From Paraoerskovia sediminicola (GTDB lineage Bacteria > Actinomycetota > Actinomycetes > Actinomycetales > Cellulomonadaceae): 64,000 nucleotides of DNA. Of the stretch, positions 28,574-37,638 are shown in pieces (within the stretch, counting starts at the first letter, position 1; each line of letters opens with the position of its first letter). The notes beneath the pieces were generated by a model. That model had not been told where the DNA came from, did not search any database, and saw only the letters and a program-made list of their open reading frames with translations. The position numbers and the translations under genes were made by a program. Location: the NCBI RefSeq assembly GCF_030296575.1, contig NZ_AP027729.1, positions 1,426,001 to 1,490,000 of the forward strand, written 5' to 3'.

Positions 28574-30106
28574 TCAGTCGTTGCGGGGGAACCCCAGGTC
28601 GATGCCGCCGTGCGTGGCGGGGTCGAGCCAGCGGCTCGTGACCGCCTTCTCCCGCGTGAAGAAGTCGAAGCCGTGGACCCCGTAGGCCTTGGCGTCGCCG
28701 AAGAGCGACTTCTTCCAGCCGCCGAACGAGTGGTAGGCGACCGGGACGGGGATCGGCACGTTGATACCGATCATCCCGACCTCGACCTCGTCCTGGAACC
28801 GACGAGCCGCCCCGCCGTCGCTCGTGAAGATCGCCGTCCCGTTGCCGAACGCCCCGGAGTTGATGAGCGCGACTCCCTCGTCGAAGGTGGCGACCCGCAC
28901 GACCGACAGGACGGGCCCGAAGATCTCCTCGAGGTAGGCGCGGGACGACGTCGGCACCCGGTCGAGGAGCGTGGGACCGAAGAAGAACCCGCCCTCCCGG
29001 CCCGCGACCGTGAGGTCACGGCCGTCGACGACGACCGTGGCGCCGTCGGCCTCGGCGACGTCGACGTAGCCACGGACGGCGTCCCGGTGGGCCGCGGAGA
29101 TCAGCGGACCCATGTCGGGCTCGCTCTCGTCGCCGGGCATCCCGTCGCCGACCCGAAGGCGGGCGATGCGGTCGACGATCCTCTCGACCAAGGCGTCGGC
29201 CACCGAGTCGACGACGAGCACGACCGAGATCGCCATGCAGCGCTCGCCGGCGGCGCCGAAGCCGGAGTTGATCGCCTGGTCCGCGACGAGGTCGAGGTCG
29301 GCGTCGGGCAGGACGAGCATGTGGTTCTTCGCGCCGCCGAGCGCCTGCACGCGCTTGCCATGGCGCGCGGCGGTCTCGTAGATGTACTGGGCGACGGGCG
29401 TCGAACCGACGAACGAGACCGACTGGACGGCCGGTGCCGCGAGCAGCCCGTCGACCGCGGTCCGGTCTCCCTGGAGCACCGTGAACACGCCGTCCGGCAG
29501 CCCGGCCTCCTGCCAGAGCCTCGCCATCCACAACGACGCGGACGGGTCCTTCTCGCTCGGCTTGAGCACCACCGCGTTGCCCGCCGCGATCGCGACGGGG
29601 AAGAACCACATCGGCACCATCGCCGGGAAGTTGAACGGGCTGATGACCGCGACGACGCCCAGCGGCTGCTTGAGCGTGTAGACGTCCACACCGCTGGAGG
29701 CGTTGACCGAGTAGTCGCCCTTGACGAGGTGCGGGAACCCGCAGGCGAGCTCGACCACCTCCTGGCCACGCTGGATCTCGCCGAGCGCGTCCGAGAACAC
29801 CTTTCCGTGCTCGGTCGTGATGATCGCCGCGAGCTCGTCCTTGCGGGCGTTGAGCAGCTCGCGGAACGCGAAGAGGACGGCCTGGCGGCGGGCCACGGAG
29901 AACGCCCGCCACACCGCAGCCCCGTGCTCCGCGGACGAGACCGCCTCGGCGACCTCGGCCTCGTCGGCGAGGCCCACCGAGGCCGTCCGTGCCCCGGTCG
30001 ACGGGTTGTGGACGGGCGCGGTCCGACCGCTCGTCGACGCCCGCTCGCGCCCGTCGATCCAGTGGGGGACGACGGGCGTGCCGGTCGGGGAGGTGGGGTC
30101 GCTCAT
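28574..30106 (-). CDS. iolA: CoA-acylating methylmalonate-semialdehyde dehydrogenase
   Basis: 510 residues of the aldehyde dehydrogenase family. In inositol catabolism it oxidises malonate semialdehyde to acetyl-CoA and CO2. Motifs: PFNFPAMVPMWFFPVAIAAGN, FVGSTPVAQYIY, GAKNHMLVLPDADLDL, catalytic Cys in GERCMAISV, and FGPVLSVVRV. The small side chain before the Cys (ARC/ERC pattern) is typical for CoA-acylating members. The ATG 30106 overlaps the iolC stop by 4 bases. Uninterrupted reading frame. Confidence 0.93.
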   Translation of the reverse strand: MSDPTSPTGTPVVPHWIDGRERASTSGRTAPVHNPSTGARTASVGLADEAEVAEAVSSAEHGAAVWRAFSVARRQAVLFAFRELLNARKDELAAIITTEHGKVFSDALGEIQRGQEVVELACGFPHLVKGDYSVNASSGVDVYTLKQPLGVVAVISPFNFPAMVPMWFFPVAIAAGNAVVLKPSEKDPSASLWMARLWQEAGLPDGVFTVLQGDRTAVDGLLAAPAVQSVSFVGSTPVAQYIYETAARHGKRVQALGGAKNHMLVLPDADLDLVADQAINSGFGAAGERCMAISVVLVVDSVADALVERIVDRIARLRVGDGMPGDESEPDMGPLISAAHRDAVRGYVDVAEADGATVVVDGRDLTVAGREGGFFFGPTLLDRVPTSSRAYLEEIFGPVLSVVRVATFDEGVALINSGAFGNGTAIFTSDGGAARRFQDEVEVGMIGINVPIPVPVAYHSFGGWKKSLFGDAKAYGVHGFDFFTREKAVTSRWLDPATHGGIDLGFPRND

Positions 30107-31072
30107 CGCAGGTCCTCTCGGGTCGTGAACGTGTCGACCTCGGCCGTCGTCGGCATAGCCGTCGAGCACTCCCGGCGGGTCGCGGCGATGGCGCCCGCGA
30201 CGTTCGCGAACGACACCAGACGTTCCAGGCCCCAGCCGGAGAGCAGCCCGTGGCACAGGGCCCCGCCGAACGCGTCCCCGGCCCCGAGGCCGTTCACCAC
30301 CTGCACCGCCAGCGGGGGACCTCGACGGACTCGCCGGAGGTCCGGGCGAGCACCCCGCGGGGACCCTGCTTGACGATCGCTAGCCGCACGCCGCGTTCGA
30401 GCAGCGCGTCGGCGGCGCGTCGCGGGTCGCGCTCGCCGACCGCGACCTCGCACTCGTCGACGTTCCCGACGGCGACCGTCGCGCGCTCCAGCACGGGAGC
30501 GACCTGCTCGGTCGCGGCCGCGGCGGACGTCCAGAACATGGGCCGGTAGTCGAGGTCGAGCACGGTCTCGCCCGCTCTCGCGCGAAGATCCAGCGCCTCG
30601 TGGTGGGTCTCGCGGCTCGGCTCCTGGCTCAGTCCCGTGGTGGTGAGCCAGAGGATCCGTGTCGTCGCGAGGACGTCGGCGTCGAGCTGGTCGGGGGAGA
30701 TCTCCAGGTCGGGCGCCTTCGGCTCCCGGTAGAAGTAGAGGGGAAGTCGTCGGGCGGGAAGATCTCGCAGAACGTGATCGGCGTCCTGTACGTGGGATCG
30801 GTCGCGACGAACCGGGGGTCGACGCCGAGCCGGTGCAGCTCGCCCAGCAGGTACCCGCCGAACGGGTCGTCCCCCACGCGGGACACGAGCGCCGTCCGGC
30901 GACCGTGGCGCGCCGCCGCCACGCTGACATTCGCGGCGCTGCCGCCCAGGTACTTGCCGAACGACTCGACCTCGGCGAGCCCGACACCGTCCTGCAGTGG
31001 GTAGAGGTCCACCCCGAGGCGTCCGAGCGCGACGAGGTCGTACGGGCCTGGGTCGATCGAGCTGGCAGACAT
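30103..31072 (-). CDS. iolC: 5-dehydro-2-deoxygluconokinase IolC (two apparent frameshifts)
   Basis: A PfkB-family kinase that phosphorylates 2-deoxy-5-keto-gluconate. The start has YDLVALGRLGVDLYPLQDG and the PfkB signature 1 region YLGGSAANVSVAAARHG. The ATP site is in VVNGLGAGDAFGGALCHGLL. Breaks occur at the G runs 30740-30743 and 30314-30318. One base at each joins PPDDFPLYFYREPKAPDLEI and VEVPPLAVQVVNGLGAGD. The ATG follows directly after AGCTGGCAGAC with weak ribosome binding. 33 bases after the GH4 gene in the same operon. Confidence 0.9.
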
Positions 31073-31105
31073 GCGTCGACGGATGTCCTTCCTGGTGGGT
31101 GCGGC

Positions 31106-32430
31106 CTATCGGAGGTGCCGGAGCTCCTCGAAGCCACGTGCGTACTCGTCGAGGAGCGTGCGGGCGACGTCGACCGAGTCGACGAGCGGGTGGGCCGCGA
31201 ACGCGCGCCACGCGAGCTCACGCGACCCGCTCGTCGCGGCCTCGATCACCAGTCGCTCTGCGGCCTTGACCTGGGTGACGAGACCGAGCATCTCGCCCTC
31301 CAGCGGCGCGATCGGCCACGGGTGGACGCCGTCGGCGTCCACGACGCAGCCGACCTCGACCACGGCGTCGTCGGGAAGCTGCGGGACGAGCCCCCGGTTG
31401 CGCACATTGAGGATCATCGTGCTGCGCCGCCCGGTCGACAGCGCTGCCATGAGGTCGAGAGCGACGGTCTGGTAGCCGCCGCCGTCGACGTCGGACTCGT
31501 TGCGCTCCTCGTCCTCCGCCCGGCTCTCCGCCATGTAGCTCGCTTCGCGTGCGTGACGTGTCTCGAGCCAGGTGGCGTACGGGTCCTCGCCGGGCGCGGC
31601 GAAGAACGACTCCTGCTGGTCGTCGATGTACTCGCCTCGGGTCGTGTGCGCCTGGGTGATGCGGGCCGTCGCCTCGCGGTTGAAGTAGTAGTAGTAGAGG
31701 TACTCGTTGGGCAGCGCGCGGATCGTCCGGACCCAGTCGAAGCCCATGAGCCTCGCCTCCTCGATGGACTCGAGGGCGTCGTCCGAGCGCAGGAGCTTCG
31801 GCATCACGCTCTCGCCCGCGACCCGCAGGTCCCGCAGCCAGCCGAGGTGGTTCAGCCCGACGTAGTCGAAGTCGACCTCGTCGGGGGATGAGCCGACGGC
31901 CACGGCGGCGCGGCGCATGAGCCCGATCGGCGTGTCGCAGATCCCGACGACGCGGTCACCGAGCACCCGCTGCATCGCCTCGGTGACGATGCCGGCGGGG
32001 TTCGTGAAGTTGATGACCCAGGCCCGCGGGGCGAGCTCCTCGATGCGCTCGGCGAGCGCGGTCATGAACGGCACCGTGCGCAGCCCGTAGGCGAGCCCGC
32101 CGGGGCCGACCGTCTCCTGCCCGATGACGCCGAGACCGAGCGCGGTGCGTTCGTCGACGATCCGGCCCCCGGTACCCCCGATCCGCACGGCGCTGAAGAC
32201 GAAGTCGGCGTCGCGCAGCGCCTCGTCGAGGTCGGTGGTGATGGTGACGCGGGGGCGTGGCGCACCTCTTCGGCCATCCGCTCGACGATCGCCCGGACCG
32301 TCTCGAGCCGCGACGGCGAGACGTCGTGCAGCGTCAGCTCGTCGATCCGGACCGGCGCGTCGTCGCTGGCGACGGCCTCGAACACCTGGGGCACCCGGAA
32401 CCCGCCGCCACCGACGATCGTGAGCTTCAT
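31106..32430 (-). CDS. NAD-dependent glycoside hydrolase family 4 (one apparent frameshift)
   Basis: About 441 residues, GH4 family, which uses NAD and a divalent metal in a redox-elimination mechanism that accepts alpha or beta links. The Rossmann start is MKLTIVGGGGFRVPQVF. Other features are NFTNPAGIVTEAM, the metal Cys in GICDTPIG and the His in YVGLNHLGWL. The break at 32251-32255 is healed by one base, giving HAPRVTITTDLDEALRDADFVFSAVRIGG across it (two parts). The resemblance is to 6-phospho-beta-glucosidases, but no PTS is nearby. In this setting a glycosyl-inositol substrate is my inference. The ATG overlaps the deoR stop. Confidence 0.88.
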
Positions 32431-33176
32431 GCGGCCACGACCTCCACGTCGTGCGCGCGCAGGACCTCGAGCGTCGCGGGATCGGCCCCCTCGTTCGTCA
32501 CGACCGCGTCGATCTTGTCTGGGCCGCACACGGCGAGGATGCCTACGCCGGGAAACTTCGACTCGTCGGCGAGCACGTACGTCTTGGCGGAGGACGCGAT
32601 CATCGCCTGCTTCACCGGGACCTCCATGCCGGTCGTGTCGGTGAGCGTCCCGTCGGGTCTGATCCCGCTGGTCCCGAGGAAGCACGCGGTCGCGCGGATC
32701 TGCGCGAGCGCCTGCTCCGTGAGGGCGCCGACCATGGAGTTGTAGTTCTTGCGGACCACGCCTCCCAGGACGATGAGCTCGATGGTGTCGTCGTCGCGGA
32801 GCTCGTCGATGACGGCGATGCTCGAGGTGACGACCGTGATCTGGCGTCCGCGCAGGTGTCGCGCGAGCAGCGCCGTCGTGGTGCCGATGTCGATGAGGAC
32901 CACGTCACCCGGGGAGACGAGCTGCGCGGCACGTTCCGCGACCAGCATCTTCTCGGACCGGTGCTGGTTCTCGACGTCCTGGAACGGCACGGAGTCGGGT
33001 TCGACGCTCCCACCACCGCGCACCCTGCGCAGCAGACCCTCGTCGCTGAGGGAGTTCAGGTCCCTGCGGATCGTCGACGGGGAGACCCCGAAGAGCGAGG
33101 CCAGGCCGTCGACCGTCACCTCGCCGTTCGAACGGAGCGACTCGAGGATGCGCGCCTGCCGGGTCGTGGTCAACAT
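32427..33176 (-). CDS. DeoR-family transcriptional regulator
   Basis: About 249 residues. A winged helix (MLTTTRQARILESLRSNGEV, FGVSPSTIRRDLNSLSDEGLL) precedes the DeoR effector domain with GDVVLIDIGTTTALLARHL and NSMVGALTE. Effectors of this family are usually sugar phosphates. IolR of Bacillus, which senses a phosphorylated inositol intermediate, is also DeoR type. It is the first gene of the inositol operon and is divergent from the PfkB/ABC operon, with repeated TTCGAGCATT sites between. The start at 33176 is chosen; ATG 33197 adds seven residues and would lie over one repeat. Confidence 0.88.
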   Translation of the reverse strand: MLTTTRQARILESLRSNGEVTVDGLASLFGVSPSTIRRDLNSLSDEGLLRRVRGGGSVEPDSVPFQDVENQHRSEKMLVAERAAQLVSPGDVVLIDIGTTTALLARHLRGRQITVVTSSIAVIDELRDDDTIELIVLGGVVRKNYNSMVGALTEQALAQIRATACFLGTSGIRPDGTLTDTTGMEVPVKQAMIASSAKTYVLADESKFPGVGILAVCGPDKIDAVVTNEGADPATLEVLRAHDVEVVAA

Positions 33177-33177
33177 G

Positions 33178-33230
33178 TTTCGAATGTTAGCAGTCATGTT
33201 CGAGCATTGTGATGCGCAACTTCGAGCATT
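33178..33230. promoter_or_regulatory. Repeated operator-like sites in the divergent promoter region
   Basis: TTCGAGCATT occurs at 33199-33208 and 33221-33230, spaced 22 bases (two helical turns). TTTCGAATGTT at 33178-33188 is a related copy. The middle copy forms a near palindrome ATGTTCGAGCAT. The cluster lies between deoR and pfkB and is the best candidate operator for the DeoR regulator controlling both directions. Confidence 0.65.
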
Positions 33231-33291
33231 CTGACGTATCGTCAGTCACACCGAAGGACCCTGGCCGCCGCTCACCGACGGAGGAGACGAC

Positions 33292-34377
33292 GTGGAACCC
33301 GCCGATTCCAGCACGCCGGTCGACGTGCTGCTCGCGGGACCGGTCTACTTCGATCTCATCCTGGCCGACGTGGGTCGACCGCCCCGCCCCGGGACCGAGG
33401 TCTACGCGCAGTCCATGGCCACCAGCCCTGGGGGCATCGCGAACCTCGCGGTCGCGACGGCGCGGCTCGGGCTGGGGACGGCCCTCGCGACCGTGCTGGG
33501 TGACGACGTATACGGCCGGTGGTGCGCCGAGTACATGGGCAACCGCGAGGGCATCGACCTCTCTCGGTCCCGCATCGCGCCCGGCTGGCTCACCCCCGTG
33601 ACCGTCTCGATCGCCTCGGGCGACGACCGGAGCATGGTCACTCACGAGGAGGTCCCACCGATCAGCGTGGATGAACTCGTCGCCGGCCCGGCGAACGCGC
33701 GGGCGGCGCTCGCGGACCTAGGGGCGATGGCACGCTCCGAGCGGACCGCGGCGTGGTGGGACGCGGCCGCGGCGAGCGGCACGCGCATCTTCGCGGACAT
33801 CGGGTGGGACGCGACCGAGCGGTGGGACCGCGCGGACCTCGCGCCCCTGTCGTCGTGCCACGCGTTCACCCCGAACGCCTCCGAGGCGATGGCCTACACC
33901 AGGACCGGCACGGCGCTCGACGCCGCGCGCGCCCTGAGCGATCTCACGCCGCTGACCGTCGTCACCTGTGGGTCGGCGGGCGCAGTCGCCGTGAGCTCGG
34001 CGACGGGCGAGCAGGTCACGGCTCCCCCGGTCCCGGTCCAGGGGCGCGACGCCACGGGGGCGGGCGACGTCTTCGCCGCGGCGCTCGTCGTCGGGTCGTC
34101 GGAGGCCTGGCCGCTCGAGCAGTGCCTCTCGTTCGCCGCGCTCTGCGCGTCGCTCTCGGTGGGGGCGCTCGGCGGCGCGCTCGCCGCACCCGGGTGGGGG
34201 GACGTCGCCGACTGGTGGGACGACGTCCGGACCTCGGGCGAGCGCGACACGGTCGCCCGATTCGGGTTCCTCGACGACGTCGTCCCCGACGGTGCGCTGC
34301 GACGCCGCGCCGACAACTCGTACCCCTTCGCCGGTTGTGACACGGCACCGTTGAACGGCGGGATCCCGCTCCGATGA
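33292..34377 (+). CDS. PfkB-family carbohydrate kinase
   Basis: 361 residues, starting at GTG 33292 after a strong GGAGGAGA. The fold has VDVLLAGPVYFDLILADV, SPGGIANLAVATARLGLG and the ATP/anion-hole motif GRDATGAGDVFAAAL. It is separate in sequence from IolC, so it probably phosphorylates another substrate, such as the sugar released by the GH4 enzyme or inositol itself. It is the first gene of the plus-strand importer operon, 10 bases before the solute-binding protein gene. Confidence 0.88.
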   Translation: MEPADSSTPVDVLLAGPVYFDLILADVGRPPRPGTEVYAQSMATSPGGIANLAVATARLGLGTALATVLGDDVYGRWCAEYMGNREGIDLSRSRIAPGWLTPVTVSIASGDDRSMVTHEEVPPISVDELVAGPANARAALADLGAMARSERTAAWWDAAAASGTRIFADIGWDATERWDRADLAPLSSCHAFTPNASEAMAYTRTGTALDAARALSDLTPLTVVTCGSAGAVAVSSATGEQVTAPPVPVQGRDATGAGDVFAAALVVGSSEAWPLEQCLSFAALCASLSVGALGGALAAPGWGDVADWWDDVRTSGERDTVARFGFLDDVVPDGALRRRADNSYPFAGCDTAPLNGGIPLR

Positions 34378-34387
34378 AAGGAAGATC

Positions 34388-35746
34388 ATGAACCGATCCA
34401 AGCTCTCGGCCGGTCTCGCCGGCACAGCGCTCCTGGTCACGCTCGCCGCGTGCGCGCCAGGGTCCGGCACCGAGGAGGAAACCACCGCGGACGCGCCGTC
34501 CGGCGAGGTCAGCACCGACATCTCCGACGCGGGCGACGTGACGCTGACCGTCTGGGACCAGGAGGTCCGGGGTGGGCAGGACGAGCAGATGTCCCAGCTC
34601 AACGACGCGTTCATGGAGCAGTACCCGAACGTGACCATCGACCGGAACTCGCAGTCGTTCGACGACCTGGCGACCACGTTGCGCCTCGCCCTCACGGACG
34701 AGGACCCGCCGGACGTCGTCCAGTCGAACAACGGGCGCAACACGATGGGCCAGTTCGTCGCGGACAGCCAGCTCGTCCCGCTGGACGACTACGCGGACGC
34801 GTACGGGTGGTTCGACCGGTTCTCGCCGAACACCCTCCAGTACTCGACGTACAGCGAGGACGCCAAGACCTTCGGCGACGGCAACCTCTACGGTCTCCCG
34901 CAGGTCGGTGAGGTCGTCGGGGTGTTCTACTCGAAGAGCAAGCTGGACGACCTCGGCGTCGAGCTGCCGACGGACTGGACGACGTTCGACGACGCGCTCG
35001 CGACGGCGAAGGAGGCGGGTGAGGTGCCGATCCAGCTGGGCAACATCGACCAGTGGCCGGCCATCCATGTCTTCGGTCCCGTGCAGGGCGGCTCGGTCGA
35101 CGCCGAGCAGATCGTCGACCTCGGCCTCGGGAACTCGGGCGCGAGCTGGACGACCCCCGAGAACGTCGAGGCGGCGACCACTCTCCAGGGCTGGGCCGAC
35201 GCGGGGTACTTCAACGACGGCGTGAACGGCACGGACTACGACGCCGCGTGGCAGAACTTCGCCGACGGCGAGGGCGTGTTCCTCATCGGGGGCTCGTGGC
35301 TCGCTGCGGACCTGGGCGACGCGATGCAGGACGACGTCGGGTTCTTCGTCCCCGACACGGCCGACGGCGTCCCGGCGACCACGGGAGGGACGGGCCTCCC
35401 GTTCGCGATCACCTCGGCGTCCGAGAACCCCGACGTCGCTGCTGCGTACATCGACTTCATCACGAGCGACGACGCGATGCAGGTGCTCGCGGACACCGAC
35501 AACCTGCCGGTGAACGACACGGCCGAGCTGGCGCCCGACGAGGGCGTGCTGGGCGACGTGTTCGCGTCGTTCGCCCGGGTCACGGACGAGGGGAACCTGC
35601 TCCCGTACCTCGACTACGCGACGCCGACGTTCTCGGACACGCTCGGGCAGGCTCTGCAGGACCTGCTCGACGGGCGCGCCACGCCGGAGGAGTTCACCGA
35701 GACGCTGGAGACGGACTACTCGGAGTTCGTCTCGTCCAATGGCTGA
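34388..35746 (+). CDS. Sugar ABC transporter solute-binding lipoprotein (family 1)
   Basis: 452 residues. The signal peptide ends in the lipobox TLAAC with lipidated Cys22. An acidic Glu/Thr/Asp linker leads to the bilobed domain: LTVWDQEVRGGQDEQMSQLNDAF, LPQVGEVVGVFYSK, and FAITSASENPDVAAAYIDFI. This is the pattern of carbohydrate-binding proteins of the MalE/UgpB group. GGAAG lies 5 bases before the ATG. It overlaps the first permease by 8 bases. The bound glycan is unknown. Confidence 0.92.
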   Translation: MNRSKLSAGLAGTALLVTLAACAPGSGTEEETTADAPSGEVSTDISDAGDVTLTVWDQEVRGGQDEQMSQLNDAFMEQYPNVTIDRNSQSFDDLATTLRLALTDEDPPDVVQSNNGRNTMGQFVADSQLVPLDDYADAYGWFDRFSPNTLQYSTYSEDAKTFGDGNLYGLPQVGEVVGVFYSKSKLDDLGVELPTDWTTFDDALATAKEAGEVPIQLGNIDQWPAIHVFGPVQGGSVDAEQIVDLGLGNSGASWTTPENVEAATTLQGWADAGYFNDGVNGTDYDAAWQNFADGEGVFLIGGSWLAADLGDAMQDDVGFFVPDTADGVPATTGGTGLPFAITSASENPDVAAAYIDFITSDDAMQVLADTDNLPVNDTAELAPDEGVLGDVFASFARVTDEGNLLPYLDYATPTFSDTLGQALQDLLDGRATPEEFTETLETDYSEFVSSNG

Positions 35747-36677
35747 TGTCACCACCGTGACCGGACGGGGCGCCTCGCGCCCCGTCCGGCGCGCTGTCCC
35801 CAGGCGGCCGGCCCGGCGGGACGGCCCCGCCTGGGTGCCGTACGCGTTCATCGCCCCGGCGCTGCTCCTCTACGGAGCGTTCCTGCTCTACCCGCTCGTC
35901 CGCGCCGCGCAGTTCTCGCTCTTCGACTGGAACGGGATCGGCGCCGCCGAGTTCGTAGGCCTCGCGAACTACGTCGACATCGTCCACGACGAGCGGCTGC
36001 GCGAGGCGTTCTGGCACGCCCTCGTCCTCGTGTTCTTCTACGCGATCCTGCCGCTGTGCATCGGGCTCGTGCTGGCGGCGCTGCTCACCCGCGCGAAGGT
36101 GCGCGGCCTCGGCTTCTTCCGGACGGTGATCTTCCTCCCGCAGGTGATCGCGATGGTCGTCGTGGCGGTCACCTGGCGGCAGATCTACGCGCCCGACGGC
36201 CCGCTCAACGGACTGCTGCGCGCCGTCGGCCTCGGCTCTCTTGCCCGCCCCTGGCTGGGCGACTACACGTTCACGCTCCCGGCGGTCGGCCTGATCGGCA
36301 CATGGGTGTCGACCGGACTGGTGACGGTCCTGCTCATGGCGGGGATGAGCAGGGTGTCGCCCGACCTGTACGAGGCGGCACGGCTCGACGGCGCGGGCCC
36401 GGTCCAGGAATTCTTCGCGATCACCCTGCCGGCGGTGCGGGGCGAGATCACCGTCGCGCTCACGCTGACGATCGTCGCCGCGCTCAAGACCTTCGACCTC
36501 GTGTACGTGACGACGAGCGGTGGACCGGGGACATCGACGACGGTGCCCAGCTACGAGGTCTACCGGCGAGCGTTCGAGCTGGGCGAGGTCGGGAGCGCCG
36601 CGGCGATCGGTGTCACGCTGACGATCCTCGTCTTCATCATCAACGCAGGCGTCAACTGGTTCGGGGAGCGCAAGTGA
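35739..36677 (+). CDS. Sugar ABC transporter permease (MalF type)
   Basis: 312 residues with six membrane helices. The N-terminal APALLLYGAFLLYPLVRAAQFSLFDWNG is standard for MalF/UgpA-type subunits, and the EAA loop that docks the ATPase is YEAARLDGAGPVQEFFAITLP. It overlaps the binding-protein gene and the second permease (GTGA), so all three are translationally coupled. No ATPase gene is present in the operon; a shared MsiK-type ATPase elsewhere is expected in Actinobacteria. Confidence 0.93.
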   Translation: MADVTTVTGRGASRPVRRAVPRRPARRDGPAWVPYAFIAPALLLYGAFLLYPLVRAAQFSLFDWNGIGAAEFVGLANYVDIVHDERLREAFWHALVLVFFYAILPLCIGLVLAALLTRAKVRGLGFFRTVIFLPQVIAMVVVAVTWRQIYAPDGPLNGLLRAVGLGSLARPWLGDYTFTLPAVGLIGTWVSTGLVTVLLMAGMSRVSPDLYEAARLDGAGPVQEFFAITLPAVRGEITVALTLTIVAALKTFDLVYVTTSGGPGTSTTVPSYEVYRRAFELGEVGSAAAIGVTLTILVFIINAGVNWFGERK

Positions 36678-37492
36678 AAGTCTCGGCGCTCGAGCGCAAC
36701 GTCAACTACCTCGTCCTAGGCGTGTTCGCGCTCGTGATCCTCGCGCCGATCGTCTACGTCCTGACGCTGTCCCTGGGTCCGGAGAGCGCCTCGGTCGCCC
36801 GCGAGGGCGGGCTGGTCCACCCCGAGAACTATCCCGAGGCGTGGGAGGTCGGGCGCTTCGGGAGCTACATGCTGACGTCCGTCGTCGTGTCGGTCCTGGT
36901 CGTCGTGGTGGCGGTCCTGGCCTCTATCCTCGCGGGCTATGCCCTGGGGACGATGACGTTCCGCGGCTCCACGGCGTTCTTCTACCTCTTCCTGCTCGGG
37001 ATCATGGTGCCCACCGAGGCGTTCATCGTGCCGTTGTTCTACGACCTGAGGTCGCTCCACCTGACGAACACGATCTGGGGCGTCGCGCTGCCGCAGATAG
37101 CCATGTCGATCGCGTTCGGCACCTACTGGATGCGTACGTACTTCCGCTCGGCGGCGCGGGCGCTGATCGAGGCGGCTCGGCTCGACGGCGCCGGTCCGAT
37201 GCGTGTCCTCTGGCAGATCCTCGTGCCGATCGGTCGGCCGGCGATCCTGACCCTGGTGCTCCTGACGTTCATGTGGACCTGGAACGAGTTCCTGATCCCG
37301 CTGGTCATGTCGCCCAGCGGGGACGTCCGGACGGCGCCGCTCGGGCTGGCGTTCTTCCAGGGGCAGTATACGCAGGGCACGGCGCTCCTCGCCGCCGGCG
37401 CCGTGATGGTGGCGCTCCCGGTCGTGGTGCTCTACGTGTTCCTCCAGCGGCACTTCATCAAGGGGATGATCGAGGGCGCCGTACGCGAGTGA
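36674..37492 (+). CDS. Sugar ABC transporter permease (MalG type)
   Basis: 272 residues from GTG 36674, which overlaps the previous stop by 4 bases. Six helices; the EAA loop is IEAARLDGAGPMRVLWQILVP, and the end QRHFIKGMIEGAVRE is typical of MalG/UgpE-like subunits. Also conserved are NTIWGVALPQIAMSIAFGTYWMRTYF (in the fourth helix region) and TFMWTWNEFLIPLV. Completes the importer. The next gene has its own leader of 146 bases. Confidence 0.93.
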   Translation: MKVSALERNVNYLVLGVFALVILAPIVYVLTLSLGPESASVAREGGLVHPENYPEAWEVGRFGSYMLTSVVVSVLVVVVAVLASILAGYALGTMTFRGSTAFFYLFLLGIMVPTEAFIVPLFYDLRSLHLTNTIWGVALPQIAMSIAFGTYWMRTYFRSAARALIEAARLDGAGPMRVLWQILVPIGRPAILTLVLLTFMWTWNEFLIPLVMSPSGDVRTAPLGLAFFQGQYTQGTALLAAGAVMVALPVVVLYVFLQRHFIKGMIEGAVRE

Positions 37493-37496
37493 CCGT

Positions 37497-37520
37497 ATAT
37501 GCGCATCGGAGCGCGCATAT
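37497..37520. promoter_or_regulatory. Inverted repeat after the importer operon
   Basis: ATATGCGC (37497-37504) pairs with GCGCATAT (37513-37520) over an 8-base loop, 4 bases after the permease stop. It is a weak terminator or an operator for the PIG-L gene that begins at 37639. AT-rich ends are unusual for this genome. Confidence 0.5.
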
Positions 37521-37638
37521 CTGATCGGTAGTGGAAAGTAATGCTTGCGTGTTGCTTACCCGCGGTCTACTTTGGAAGGTGCGGACATCGACGTCCGCTG
37601 GACGTTCCATGGATGACGATTCCAATGGAGGAACCCGA

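Noticed and set aside
28523-30373. Plus-strand frame of 616 codons opposite iolA
   Set aside because: Antisense to a perfect aldehyde dehydrogenase; Arg/Asp/Val composition typical of shadow frames.
34016-35851. Minus-strand frame of 611 codons
   Set aside because: Antisense to pfkB and the solute-binding protein; no recognisable domain.
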